From assembly GCA_963854735.1 (NCBI GenBank), contig OY978108.1:186001-250000 (forward strand): DNA of 64,000 nt, read 5' to 3'. Position 1 is the stretch's first letter; each line of letters starts with the position of its first letter. The position numbers and the translations under genes are program-made. The stretch is from Marvania coccoides (taxonomy: Eukaryota; Chlorophyta; Trebouxiophyceae; Chlorellales; Chlorellaceae). Shown here piece by piece: positions 46,442 through 60,019 of this stretch. The notes under the pieces were generated by a model, which searched no databases, was not told where the DNA came from, and saw only the letters and a list, made by a program, of their open reading frames with translations.

Positions 46442-48283
46442 ATGCTCGCCCTCGCCCAATCGTTATATATGTCTTCGAGTTCAAGCATCAAAACACCGCA
46501 GAGTGCCAGCTTTGCAGCAGCTCCATTGCCTCCAGGCCCCGCCGCGCCCTTCACAACACGCAGGAGAGCGGACAGGCCTCGGCTCTCGCAGCCCCAAGCT
46601 GGGTCTGGGACCTGGCAGAGCGCCCTCAATTTGGCCAGTTTGCTAGATCCCACGACTGACAGTGCACCGCCTCTTGTTCGCACTGCAATGTCAGAAGAAG
46701 AAGCTGCCCAACACGCTCTCAAGGTAATTTGATGTGCTACATTTCTAGCCTCGCCTTGCGCCACTCTATTCGTGGGAATTCCACTCACACATTTCAACCA
46801 ACAGGCAACCAACCAATTTGCATGCACTGCACTTTTTCTGCAGGATGCGTACGCTGCTGCGGTGCTTTCAGAGGTCGTCTACAAGGGGTTCGACATCGGA
46901 CAAGAAAAATCGGAGCTGGCTGTGCGCAAGCTGGAGGCGCTGCTGCCTATCACGCTCAACCTAGGCTCTCTGGCGTGGTCTCCGCCGGGGCAACAAAAGC
47001 AGCCTTACGTTGTGTCAGAAACCGAAGACGCGGTGTACGTAGCATTTCTGGGCACCAAAAGACCGGTAAGAGCATGATCGTGCCTTCATTTTAAGCGTTC
47101 TGCCAGCGTACTTCCTCTTTTTTGCCTTACACAAATCTGAATTGTACTCTCCCTTTCTACATCTTCTTCAGCTGGACATCGTGGAAAACTTCAACTACGG
47201 CGGCACCTCTTCCTACCTTCCCATCTTAGGAGACGAGGCAAAGGTGCATCGAGGCTACGTCGCTCGCGCCACCGCAGCCCCAGCAGCGCAGTTGTGGCAG
47301 CTGGCGATGAGCAGGGGGAAGGTGCTGGTGCTGTGCGGGCACTCCCTGGGGGGTGCTGTCGCCACACTGTGCACACTGCGCCTCCTGAGCGAGCTTCCGT
47401 CGCATCTGCACCACACCGTGCGAGCAGTGGGCTTTGCCACGCCGCCGCTGGGCAACGCAGAGGTGGCCACGTCCGTGGCCGAGCTGGGGTGAGTCGTCTC
47501 AATTTTCCGCCGCTAATATTTTTGAACAAATTTGAAGGAAACGAAGTTTTTAATTCATTCAACTCGGGTTCTTAACGGGAATGGTTAAATTCATTTTTTT
47601 TCAGGTGGCATGGGCACTTGAAGAACTATTTGCTGCCTGAGGACTGGGTCCCAGCAGCGATGACGCTGTGGCGCAAGAGCAGCTTTGCTGCGGACTACGT
47701 AGGAGCTGCGACCGACCCACCCCCTCGGGCCACTCGGGCCGTCATCACCAGAACCTCCTCCAAGTCTGGGCAGCCTGGGTCGAAAACAGAGAGCGTGAGC
47801 CGCCGCATGGTGCTGCTGGGGTGGATGGCTGCCACCATGGGGGTGCTGTCGGCAGCGGCAGGAGTGGCGGCCGCAAAAGCGAGCAGCGCTGCAACGATGG
47901 CTGCAGACCTGATTCTGGGGGTGCCCCGCAGGTAACTAGTCGATTAAATGCTTGGCAATCGTTTTATCAGGGCAAGCAATGACGGAACGATGGCTTGCAC
48001 TTGGAGAGAAACCATCGACTTTATTCTCAATCGTTTCGTTATGTATCTATCGTGCAGATACTGGGCTCCGCGGTATGTTCACATCGGAAGAAACGTCTAC
48101 CTCAATCGCCGAGTCTCTGTCGACAGCAGAGAGATTGCTGCCGCCGCCAGTGCTCTGCCTGCCAAAGTGCAGGCCCATGACCCGCTGGTTCCCATGCAGC
48201 TAAAAGCAACCCCGCTGGCCTCGCACCGCATGGTGGCCTACCGGCTGCGTATTATCGAGTCCCCCAACACTTTCAGCATTTGA
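46442..48283 (+). CDS. class 3 lipase (triacylglycerol/diacylglycerol lipase-like)
   Basis: Five exons (46442-46723, 46844-47065, 47172-47488, 47605-47931, 48058-48283) encode 457 residues. The alpha/beta-hydrolase elbow is LCGHSLGGAVATL (GxSxG, Ser nucleophile). It is preceded by VYVAFLGTKRP and VHRGYVARA, and followed by VRAVGFATPPLGNAEVA, all in the class 3 order. A late hydrophobic segment (MVLLGWMAATMGVLSAAAG) may anchor the protein. The N-terminal ~90 residues are Ser/Pro/Arg-rich and could be a transit peptide. Such lipases release fatty acids from glycerolipids. The DAGL-like spacing suggests a membrane lipid substrate, but this is inference. A TGTAA occurs about 50 bases after the stop, as in green-algal poly(A) signals. 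Confidence 0.92.
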
Positions 48284-49566
48284 GAGAGGCCAATTTCTGT
48301 ACTTTTCAATTTTTATTTGCCAGGCAGGGGCGGAGCTGTAAAGATTTTTTTATATTGTATTGGCCAGTGAGCCTTATCCCTCTGTGTGTTTCATCATGCG
48401 AGCCAATGTTGGCTGCTTTTACTTGAGATTGCTGTTGTCTTCTATGCTTGTAGTTTGGGCTAAAACCCTGAAAACCCTCCTTCTAGAAATTCAAAATTTG
48501 ACAATCCGTTCTATATGCGCTTTTATTTGAAAAGCTGGCGTAAATTATTGAAAAGAATCCATATTTCGACCGCTGTGCCGTTATTCTTTGTGTCGAATTG
48601 CCATCTGGATAATTATTTTTAATTCGAATTTAATAAGCTGAACAAATCACACTAGCAATGGCGGACGACGAGTACGAAGAGTTTACTGACGATGACACCT
48701 GGGTGGTCCGAAGGCTAGTCATGAAGAACTGCAGCTCAGCATTTATTTTTTGCAGCTCTGCCAGCTATACTTCTCATAAATAATCGTCTTTCCCACATCC
48801 TCTCCTCCCGCTTTCACCATGTCTGGTGTCGCTGTGTCAACTGCCATAAGAGCGCCAGCTGGGCTCCTGTTTCCGTCAGAGTAGTAGCCGAGCACTGCCG
48901 TCGAATTCGCGACTACGGCCGCTCGGTTTTCCTCTCAGAAAGCCCTCAGAAGCCAGAGGGAGATCCAGAATGAGGCGCAGAGGTGGAATATCTGGATAAT
49001 TCGACCAAGGAAGAGGAATAGTATGAGGCGTACGATAGCGGAGAGGAAGACAGCTCAAAAAATGCCTCGGAGGAGGATGTTTAAAACAGCTGTGCACTTC
49101 ATTTATTCTTTGGAGATGAAGAAAGTTGTAAGATATAATGGCGACGTGTAAAAGCTAAAGAAAGAGGTGCATTGATTGTTGAAGTGGCGGGGTAGGGGCT
49201 GTGACGGAGGGCGCCATGGGGCGCTGCGCAGCCTCAGCTACGTGCAGGCCCACGTAAGCAGCCTCCACGCACGCTTTAACCAAGACAGGTGAACGTGGAG
49301 GTGAGTAGCGGTCAACAAGTAATGAATTTCTTCATATGGTAAACTATTATTCGGTTTTGCCGGGTATTTCAAATCCATACTCTGAAAAAATAAGGCGTGG
49401 GCATTACTCCGTGCGAACATTTACTCAGCAGCACTGCTTTACATTAATTAGAGAGAATACATTTTGAAAATTAAACTTCAAATCTCAACAATTTTAGTCC
49501 CCAAAATGAACTGATTTTCAATTATAATCGTGTATTGATGGTCTGAGCTGAGAATTGTGCAGCACA
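48284..49566. other. spacer with decayed coding-like stretch
   Basis: This 1.28-kb region holds the lipase 3' end, a possible gene relic (48658-49083, listed next), and the fucosyltransferase promoter. Otherwise AT-rich. Confidence 0.5.
48658..49083 (+). pseudogene. possible gene relic with acidic tail and in-frame stops
   Basis: A short open start (MADDEYEEFTDDDTWVVRR) at 48658 is followed in another frame, after a pyrimidine tract and TGCAG near 48755, by about 70 codons of coding-like sequence. That frame meets a TGA (48971) and a TAG, then continues as an acidic tail (YDSGEEDSSKNASEEDV) to a TAA at about 49083. The first segment faintly recalls the acidic DDEY...W-VRR stretch of CAND1, but the match is too short to rely on. 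Confidence 0.25.
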
Positions 49567-51068
49567 ATGGCTCCAGCAGGCCTCGCAAATCTCCCCTGGG
49601 CGACCCCACCAAGCAAGAATCGTACAAGGAGACGCTTGGCGCTCCACCTCGCACGCCGTAGACGCGTACTACTCGCCTTCAGCTTGAGTGTGACAGCCAT
49701 CTTCCTCTGGACCTTCCCCCTGGACTCTTTCCGCTCCCTACAAAATGCCGATCGACCGCCGCCGCCACCGCCGCCGCTGATTGAGGTCAAGGCCAAGCGC
49801 GCCTGGCTGCCTAATAAGCCCAACGACCGGCCGTACCTGTTCAACGACGCCACCGGCAACTACCACGACAGAAACCTGACCTGCCCCATCGCTTGGGTAC
49901 GCTTTTTTCCTCTTGACTTTTCCCATTAATACCGACCCCTAAAAAAACTCATGTTCGTTCCATTTTGGGGCCGCAGAGATGGACGGAGGACCGCGAAAAG
50001 GCGGATGTCATCTGGTTCGACGTGCTGGGGGGCCCTCCGGCCACGCCAAAGGCTGTGGCCAGCCAAAGAGCCTACCCCGAGCAACTCCTTGCTTTTTATT
50101 CTCTGGAATCTGGCGCCTATTACGACATCGTTTACAGGGTAATAAAGAGGCCCTCGTTTTTCGCTGTCTCCTTGACTCCTGTGACCTTCATTCACTAAAA
50201 AAGGCCCTCCAAAAGGAAGAATAAACCTAAAATTCTCATCCCCCCCCTCTCCCTCCCTCTCGGTTAATATTTTGAAGGCAAAAGACCTTGGCTACAACTT
50301 TTCGGTGGACTATCGGGTGTGGGGCGGCCACCCTCGGGGCGACCCCGACATCCCCGCGGTGTACATGACGAATCCCAGCGCCCCCGACTTCGATTTGGAC
50401 TTTCGAAAAGCGCCGGCGATGCCGAAAAGAAAGGACGCCCTCATGGCGGTGTTCATCCGCAACTGCGAGCCCAGAAACAACCGAACGCTGCTGCTGAAGG
50501 AGATTATGGCGCTGATGCCGGTGCACTCGTACGGCAGCTGCGAGCACAACATCGACGAGCCGGCGCCGGTGGAAGGAGAGGGCCCGCTGCCGGGGCACCT
50601 GATGAAGCGGGAGCTGGCGTCGCAGTATCACTTTCTGCTGGCCATGGAGAACAGCAATGACAACGGCTACGTGACGGAGAAGGCGTGTTGTTACTCTTCA
50701 ATCGGTCATGGGAATAAAAAACTAGTAATAACCCGACGGTGTATATATTTTTGCAGGTTACGGATGCCTTCCACGCGGGGACCATTCCAGTGTATTTGGG
50801 CGCGCCAGACATCAAGAGGATGGTGCCCCACCCCGACTCTGTGATTGACATCAACGATTTTAAAACAACACAAGAGCTGGTGGACCACATGAAGGCGCTG
50901 GTGGCAGACGACGCCACGTACCTAAAGCAGTTTGAGTGGAAGCAGAAGGAGTTCTCGGACGATTTTAAGCGGGTGTGGCGGCTGGCTACGAGGACGGTGC
51001 AGTGCCGACTTGCGATGCACCTGGAGGGCCTGAACTTTGAGGTGTACGACGAAATTATGTATAAATAA
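49567..51068 (+). CDS. GT10 alpha-1,3-fucosyltransferase
   Basis: Four exons (49567-49896, 49977-50138, 50278-50682, 50757-51068) give 402 residues. It is a type II membrane protein: a basic N-terminus, one helix (VLLAFSLSVTAIFLWTF), a Pro-rich stem, then the GT10 domain. Family motifs include YRVWGG, MAVFIRNCEPRNNR, VHSYGSCEHN, YHFLLAMENSNDNGYVTEK joined to VTDAFHAGTIPVYLGAP, and HPDSVIDINDF. The enzyme transfers fucose from GDP-fucose in the Golgi, in plants to the N-glycan core. Intron 3 has a GC donor (GAGAAG|GCGTGT), fixed because only that join restores the conserved GDP-fucose motif. A TGTAA follows the stop by about 20 bases. Confidence 0.94.
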
Positions 51069-51307
51069 CTGCAGAACTGCAGAACTGCGTGTAATTTAAG
51101 TAGCACCACTCGTATGTCAAAGACAGAAGAAGCGAGTTTATCCAGCTGGCGAAAAAAGAAGGAAAATGAGAGACATTGCGGTTTTCGTTCCGAAAGGACA
51201 CAATGAATCATTAATTTTTATCGAAACACGCTCGGGAACACCTAAACATTCCAATTAAAATCGAAAACTGCACCGGCATTGCCATTTTTCGCACATATTT
51301 CGCCGCC

Positions 51308-52204
51308 ATGCCATCTCGGTGCAGCTTCAGGGCCACCACCCTGCTTGGAAGCAGCAGGTGTTCATTGAGAATGCCTTGCCGGGCCGTGCCCCGAACGCAG
51401 CGCAGCACGCTCGCCGTGCGGTCCGCAGCTGGAGATGTGCTGTTGGAAGTCACGGGCTTGGAGGCGAAAATCGCTGCCACCGGGCAGCAGATCCTCAAGG
51501 GCGTCAATCTCACGCTGCTGGAGGGCGAGGTCCACGCCATCATGGGCAAAAACGGCTCTGGCAAGTCCACCCTCTCCAAAGTTCTGGTCGGCCATCCCGA
51601 CTATGAGGTCACTGCAGGCACTGCCTCTTACAAGGGCAAAGACCTGTTTGAGCTGGAGCCGGAGGAGCGCTCCCACGCGGGGCTGTTCCTCTCTTTCCAG
51701 TCCCCCGTAGAAATCCCCGGCGTTTCGAACATCGACTTCCTCCGCATTGCCACCAACGCCCGCCGCAAAGCGCTGGGCGATAAGGACCTAGACCCGCTGG
51801 AGTTCTACGCCTTCGTCATGCCCAAGCTGGAGTCGCTCAACATGGACCCCGCCTTCCTCAACCGCAACGTCAACGAGGGATTCAGCGGCGGCGAAAAGAA
51901 GCGGAACGAGATCTTGCAGCTGGCGTGCCTGGAGGCGGACTGCGCGATTCTGGACGAGATCGACAGCGGGCTGGACATCGACGCGCTGCGGGACGTGGCG
52001 ACAGCCGTGAACGGGCTGCGGCGGGAGCGGGCAAACATGGGTGTGCTGATGGTCACTCACTACAAGAGGCTGCTGGACTACATTCAGCCGGACAAGGTGC
52101 ACATCATGCAGGATGGGCGCATCGTGACCACCGGAGACATGAGCCTGGTGGATAGGCTGGAGGAGTTTGGATACAAGACGCTGGCTAGCACTGATGCGGC
52201 ATGA
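51308..52204 (+). CDS. SUFC: SufC, Fe-S cluster assembly ATPase (plastid)
   Basis: A single exon of 298 residues, unusual among the intron-rich neighbours. A ~40-residue Arg/Ser-rich transit peptide precedes the ABC ATPase: Walker A GKNGSGKST, Q-loop FLSFQSPVEIPG, signature GFSGGEKKRNEI, Walker B CAILDEIDSGLD and switch His VMVTHYKRL. The SufC hallmarks FSGGEKKR and ILDEIDSGLDIDAL are exact. SufC works with SufB and SufD as the plastid scaffold for iron-sulfur cluster assembly and needs ATP hydrolysis. Clusters made there would serve ferredoxin and APR, both also encoded in this window. Confidence 0.97.
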   Translation: MPSRCSFRATTLLGSSRCSLRMPCRAVPRTQRSTLAVRSAAGDVLLEVTGLEAKIAATGQQILKGVNLTLLEGEVHAIMGKNGSGKSTLSKVLVGHPDYEVTAGTASYKGKDLFELEPEERSHAGLFLSFQSPVEIPGVSNIDFLRIATNARRKALGDKDLDPLEFYAFVMPKLESLNMDPAFLNRNVNEGFSGGEKKRNEILQLACLEADCAILDEIDSGLDIDALRDVATAVNGLRRERANMGVLMVTHYKRLLDYIQPDKVHIMQDGRIVTTGDMSLVDRLEEFGYKTLASTDAA

Positions 52205-52747
52205 CGGGGCGGGGGGGGGAAAGTTGTCTCTCTCTCACGATGATACAGTATGCGGGGGTGGTTAGAGAGGAGTAGGGTGGGGTTTAATCCTACATTTGCA
52301 GCGTGATTGATTTGCGCGGGTGGTGAAAGGAGGACTCTAGGGCGGTAATTTTGTGTAGTAGGCTGGTACTTTTAAACTCAATCCTTGTTTTCTTAATCCT
52401 TGTTTCTTCGACAGTGTGTAAAGTTTGTTTTTTTTGGACGAAATTTGTGTCATGGTTATGGAATCCAGTTGGGGAGAAAAGAAGGAGCTGCAGATAGGGT
52501 CTAGCTCAAGGACTGCAGAGTGTAGCGGAGACGGCGGGAGGTCCTTCTTTGCAGCAGAGGCTTTCAGCGTCAGGGGATCAGGATTCTACGAGGTGGAGGT
52601 AGCCTTGAGAAACTGTCTCTTTGAGGGCCATCCTGAAATAGAGAGACTGACAGCGCCAACCACGCCAGCAGCGGGACGGCGCAGTACAAGTGCCATTAAA
52701 CTGCTGCTCTTGCATCGCGTCTTTAACTTTATAGTATTCATCACGCC
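52205..52747. other. spacer between SufC and RCC1
   Basis: This 543-bp stretch holds the SufC 3' end and the RCC1 promoter. No gene is supported; an open frame on the plus strand enters the RCC1 start in a different frame. Confidence 0.5.
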
Positions 52748-54881
52748 ATGGCGCCCAAGAGAAAGGCGGCTGAGGCCGGCGAGGCCAAGCGCAAGGCTTC
52801 CGCAAAAAACGAGATCAAAGAGCCGGCCAAACGCAAGGCGGCCGCAGAGCCCTCTGCTCGCCGCCATGTGCGCCGCAAGGTGGCTGTCGAAGAAAAGGAG
52901 GAGCTCAAGGTGGTGCAACACCCCTCCCATGGCACCGTGAGTCCCGAACAGCCTCAAAAACCTTTGTCATCAAATCAAACAACTGTTTTTTCCCCCGCAT
53001 ATCGCATCAAAACAAAAAACCTCCTCACCCTAAAACAAACACGCATTTCTTACCCTTCCCACTCCATCAAACCCCATTTCGCCCTCGATAACAGGTCCCT
53101 GCCAGCCTTTTTGTGTTTGGCGACGGAGACTGCGGCCAACTGGGGCTGGGGGAGGATGTCACCGAGCGGCTGCGTCCTTTCCCCGTCAGTGTGGACGATA
53201 AAAAGCTCCTGCAGGTCGCTTGCGGCGGCATGCATACCGTGGTGCTTACTGAAGACCGCTTCGTTTACTCGTGGGGGGTCAATGATGAGGGCGCTCTGGG
53301 CAGAGAAACCGCGGGGGAGCTGTGGGAGAAGTCGGGCAAGGGCTCGGAAGCGCCTGGGGATGCGTACACCCCCGGAAAAGTTGATTTTCCGGCAGACGCG
53401 GCGGCGATTGTGCAGCTGTCGGCTGGGGACAGCCATACCTGTGCGTTGACCCAGGACGGCGCGGTTTGGGCGTGGGGGACGTACCGTGACGCCAGCGGCG
53501 TGATGGGATTCTCGGCAGACACCCGCATTCAGGTGGGTATCGATTGTTTTATGTAGTTCTTCTTCTTCTTCTTATTATTATATTCTCGAGGGGTGGAAAA
53601 TAAATGAATAGGGAGATTTTGTTATATATTTTTAGAGTGGTTTCCCCTTAAAATTGAATAAATGAGCAGGGTGAAATGCACAGCTGTAGATTTAGGGATT
53701 AAAATCATTACTTACCAGATTAATTGTGGGCTGAATAAAAATTCGACTCACCACCGTAAGCTAAACGCCTTCCTTCTTTTATTATATTTATATTTCTATC
53801 CTTGCAGTTGACCCCGGTGTGCGTCTACCGCCCCACCACCGCCTCTGACCAGGTGATCCGCCTGGCTTCAGGCGCAGACCACACCGCTGCCGTCACCGCC
53901 GGCGGGACGCTGCTGACGTGGGGCAACGGACAGCAGGGGCAGCTGGGCCGCGTGGGGGAGCGCCTCAGCGACCGCGTGAAGATGGAGACGCTGCTGAAGC
54001 CCCATCCCATGCCCTTCAAAGGCCACGGCAGGTGCGATATCTTGTACATTGCTTATTTATTTATTATTACTGGTTCTCTGTTTTTTTTCTCCTTCAAATT
54101 TTTATTTTGCGGTATATGCATTATAAACGCAAACCCCTGCATTTTGGCAACCTTTATTGCGGTTTTTTACTTATCAGTTTTCCGCGCTTCAAGCCACTCA
54201 AAGCCTCCAATTTTTCTGCATAAAAACCAATTCACAATCCCCGTTTCCTCTTCATTTATCACTACCAACAGGTCCCGCCGCGTAGTGCACATCGTGGACG
54301 TCAACTGCGGCACCTACGGCACTTTTGCCGTCGCTGCCGACGGCTCCATCTACGCCTGCGGCCTCAACAACTATGGCCAGCTGGCCCTGCCGGGGCTGGT
54401 CCCGCTGTTCGTGCCCACCGAGGTCAAGGCCCTGCGGGAGCATGCTGTGCACGCTGTGCGCAGTGGGCAGCACCACACGCTGGCACTGACGGATGAGAAC
54501 ACCCTCGTCTCCTTCGGGCGGCCCACCTACGGCCGCCTGGGTCAGAAAGACGCCGAAGTAGGCGCAGACGCGGCGTGCCCTGAAGTTAAACCTGTAAATG
54601 GGCTGGAAGGGGTGAAAGTTGTGGGGGCTTCCGCTGGTTTGGCGGTCTCTGGGTGTTTCGACGAGGCGGGGAGCGCGTGGGTGTGGGGATTCGGCACCAG
54701 CAATCAGCTGGGGAAGGGAGACGACGACGAGGACGAGGTTATTCCGAAAAAGTTGGCTGAGACGAAAAAGTTCTCGGGGATGAAGGTGGTTCAGATGGAG
54801 TTTGGAGGGCAGCACGTGGGCATGCTGTGCGTGCCCAAGACTGCGGCGGCTGCCGCAGCAGAGCCGGCGGCGGCGAAGTGA
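52748..54881 (+). CDS. RCC1-type regulator of chromosome condensation (Ran GEF-like)
   Basis: Four exons (52748-52936, 53095-53532, 53808-54031, 54272-54881) give 486 residues. A Lys/Arg/Ala-rich N-terminal tail (~60 residues, nuclear targeting and chromatin binding) precedes seven RCC1 blades, each with the G-x(n)-GQLGLG or WG signature: VFGDGDCGQLGLG, YSWGVNDEGALG, WAWGTYRDASGVMG, LTWGNGQQGQLG, YACGLNNYGQLAL, SFGRPTYGRLG and WVWGFGTSNQLGKG. In true RCC1 this propeller exchanges nucleotide on Ran at chromatin. The basic tail, the SHTCALT..G.VWAWGTYRD blade and the overall length favour true RCC1 over the larger UVR8 group, but this is inferred. Confidence 0.93.
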
Positions 54882-55145
54882 ATCAACTTCGAAAATTGCA
54901 AGTGAAAGCAGCTTTCCCTGTTTCATCTACGAGTCGCGATTTTTTTTACTTTTATTTTTCCATTCTGTTTTTGTTATTGTTGGGGAGTGGCAGCAGCGGA
55001 GCAGAGAGTTTAATACTGTAATGATATTTTGCTGCCGGTGTTTATGTTACCTACCGCTCTTATCGCGTGTATATCTGCAATGCATTTAATGTTTATCGTA
55101 TGGCGCCGAGGGAATTATTTCTCTCTATGCAGAGGAAGAGATCTC

Positions 55146-55220
55146 AATCAGGTAGGAAAAGGATGTATTACAATTTCCAAGGATGTATTACAAAATCAGG
55201 TAGGAAAAGGATGAAATACA
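55146..55220. repeat. tandem repeat, period about 48 bp
   Basis: AATCAGGTAGGAAAAGGATG occurs at 55146 and again at 55194, followed in both cases by a similar ATTACAA or AATACAAA. Local duplication. Confidence 0.8.
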
Positions 55221-55384
55221 AAATTCTTAAAGAGCTCCCATTGTTTTATTTTTATTATATATATTTTTTGACGTATTTGATAATGATCATCTCTTATTGC
55301 CGCAATTCTTCCCACGCTTGTTCATTTGATGATCGGGCATTTAAAAACTTATTATTCCTGCCTTTCGTTAATAATCCTTCAAAG

Positions 55385-56022
55385 TGACAAATCAACATGC
55401 ATATTTGCTGCCGCAGTCAAGACCTCCTTCAGCGCAAATTTCCCTCGGTGAGTCTGAGAGAATAATGGGGGGTGGCGACGTCGGAAAATGTTCCTCTCTT
55501 TCACAGGCATTACGTACCTCCAATTGCGATGTTTTAAACTTAAAAAGCGGTGACGGTCGAGTGGCTGGGCTTGAGTGCCGCCCAGCACCTCAAGGATGTT
55601 GCCGCAACAACAAAACCAGGGCATTTTCAGCAAGTGCTCAGCGTGCTTACAACGAGGAGGCTCCCGGGGCTAAGAATCCCGGCAGTCTTGGATGGCACAG
55701 CGATATTCTACTCTAAAGAAACTTCCCTCAAATTTTTTTATTATTTTTTTTTTTTTTTCCATATGTTTTCACGCTTTTTTTTTTTTTTGCAGGTACGGCT
55801 ACCCTTTTTTATGTTCACCTTAAACAAGTCATGGCCCCCAATAGCATCAAGATTGACGGTCAGCTAGAGAGAAATGCCCCGCATTCAGGTGAGGACTTTT
55901 CTACGAAATGAATAAATATAAGGTTTCGAGCTTGCATGGTGCCTGGTATCTTATAATTTATTTCAGTGTATGGAAAATGCGGTTGTATTTATCACACAGC
56001 AAAAGTAAAGCCACCATGAGGT
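55385..56022 (+). CDS. putative multi-exon ORF, unknown (tentative)
   Basis: Several short stretches have coding-like codon use and plausible splice signals. The best is 55548 to about 55730 (VTVEWLGLSAAQHLKDVA, then HFQQVLSVLTTRRLPGLRIP). After a long T-tract and TTGCAG a second begins near 55796 (TATLFYVHLKQVMAPNS...). It joins through GTGAGG at about 55889 to a third starting near 55977 and ending at a TGA near 56020. The donor of the first stretch is unclear, and the start is unknown. No family is recognised. It could be a real small gene or a relic. Confidence 0.25.
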
Positions 56023-56392
56023 GCCCTGAGGGATGATGGCCAGCTTGCTCTGCTTCTGTTTTCCATTGCCGCCTTGCCGCCTCTAGTGGGACATGCAGTG
56101 CGCTAGCATTTACCCTGTTCAGCTCTGCTTCCTGCCAATGACCCTCGAGCGCGCTTTAAACTGCAGGGCCTGTTAAAAAATCAGGTCTGGTGTAAAATGG
56201 AAAAATCAACGGGAAGTCGAGAGGAAGCAATGGCAGGACCTCCTCGTCTCTCTCATAAATGGAAGTTATTTTTCAATTCCATATTGTCCTCCTCCACTTC
56301 CAAACACACCAAAAGGCAAAGAGAAGAACGTCACGCGTCTGCGATCATTAAAATAATAAAGTAAAAAGATTTTAAATTGATTGACTGGCAAC

Positions 56393-57326
56393 ATGGCCAG
56401 CTTCTTCAACTTCAACAAGTACGTTCATCAGTTCGCCATCTACTGATTCAACTGTTGCTGCCGCACGTTGTTCCCCTGGCCTGCTTTTTCGCCACGAAAA
56501 GACTCAAGATGCATTCAATAATCCTTGCGTGAAGCGCTACTCCTTCTCATTGACCCTCCACCCCTCCTGCGCAGGCGCGCCGGCACGGTGCGTGCAGTGA
56601 AGAACGCGGGGCAGGTCGGCTCCAAGGGGCTCACCCTCAAAAAGCACATCGAGCAAACGCTGGGGAGCGGCACCATAGAGCAGGCAGTCAAGCTGCCGCG
56701 CGGGGAAGACACCAACGAATGGGTGGCCGTCAACACCGTCATCTTCTACAACGCCCTCAACATCCTCTACTCGGTTTTAGACGGCTCTCTCTGCACCGAT
56801 GACCGCTGCCCTTGCATGTCTGCTGGCCCTCAATTTGAGTACCTCTGGGCGGATGGGGTGCGCGTGAAGACGCCCATCAAGCTGTCAGCTCCAGACTATG
56901 TAAACGAGCTGTTTGATTGGGTGGAGGAGCAGCTGGACGATCCTTCGCTGTTCCCTCGAGGCCCCGGACAATCCTTCCCTCGAGACTTTCTTACTGTGGT
57001 GAAGACCATCCTGAAGCGGCTGTTCCGGGTGTACGCGCACATGTACCACTCACACTTCAGGCAGATCGTGGCACTGGAGCTGGAGCCGCACCTGAACACT
57101 TGCTTCCGCCACTTCATCCTATTTGTAAAGGTAAATTTTAATAGGGCCTATTTTTATAGTGTTTTCGCGGCCTTTTTTTTCCTTTTAAGATGCGCTAGGC
57201 GCGTAAATTGCAAGGAATCCGTCTAACGCGCGTTTATGTGTTTACTCGCTCCAGGAATTTGATCTGGTGGATGAGAAGGAGCTGACGCCGTTGCAGGAGC
57301 TCATCCAGCGCATCACAAGAGCATAA
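56393..57326 (+). CDS. MOB1: MOB1-type kinase activator
   Basis: Three exons (56393-56418, 56575-57130, 57255-57326) give 217 residues, the usual MOB1 length. Key features are the start of the fold (KGLTLKKHIEQTLGSG), NEWVAVNTVIFYN, the zinc ligands CTDDRC and HMYHSH (Cys-Cys-His-His), MSAGPQFEYLWADG, PAPDYV-like LSAPDYVNELFDWVEEQLDD and RVYAHMYHSHF, and the closing EFDLVDEKELTPLQELI. MOB1 binds NDR/LATS kinases and supports mitotic exit and cytokinesis. Exon 1 codes only MASFFNFN plus part of a Lys. All introns are GT-AG. A TGTAA lies about 45 bases after the stop. Confidence 0.96.
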
Positions 57327-57632
57327 CACTCCAGTTTATAAGATTTATAGTGCATGTGAGCGTTTGGTTGTAATATGTACCATAAAATCCCCTTTAATTT
57401 TACGGTTTACACCATTTTGAATGCTTTTTTTTATTGTTGTATTAGTTTAGGCAACGGCGCCGCATGGCAGCCAAAAAATCTTTTGTAGTATACCTAATTC
57501 CCACACAAACACACAGAGATGAACATGAAATTCATTACCGCAATAACAATACATCAAGCTAGCATTGAATTGTAGTTTTATTGAAGAAATTTAAAATTTC
57601 AGTGGGGTCCGCATTTGTTTTTCATTTCATTA
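57327..57632. other. convergent 3' spacer
   Basis: This AT-rich 306 bp contains the MOB1 and Deg gene 3' ends. Nothing else is seen. Confidence 0.5.
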
Positions 57633-59604
<1,972 letters not shown>

Positions 59605-60019
59605 CGAGAAAATGTAGTATTAAGGAGGTCGGCTCCTGGGGAGCGCGGCACCCCGGAAACCCTTGAAAATCGAAGAATACAAAATATTAGATGTCGAGGG
59701 CGAATCAGAAATTGAGAAGAAATGTGGATTGTTTGCTGCCACCTGGCATGTCACACTGGCATTGACCGCGAAAGGCGCAAGCTTTTTGCAAATTTGGAGG
59801 CTGTTGTGGAAACAGCATGCTCAAACGAGCCATCTCGAAGCCGGCTGACTTTCTCAAAACTTCATTGCAACACTCGGCACCCTACCGCCAGCTGGGCAGT
59901 TGAAACGTTGAAACTTGTCGTGCCGCAAACGATTCAGAAGAACAGGCTTTACAGTTGTCTCAAAATCTGTATTTTATCGTTCTAAATTCGTTCGTTAGTC
60001 AAAATCGTGTTGCGCTTTT
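59605..60019. other. spacer between Deg and DUF427 genes
   Basis: This holds the Deg promoter and the DUF427 3' end (both genes are on the minus strand). No gene is recognised. Confidence 0.5.

Larger units (their letters stand above)
54882..56392. other. spacer with possible unrecognised exon chain
   Basis: This 1.5-kb region includes a 48-bp tandem repeat (55146-55220) and the exon-like stretches listed next. No confident gene is present. Confidence 0.5.
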
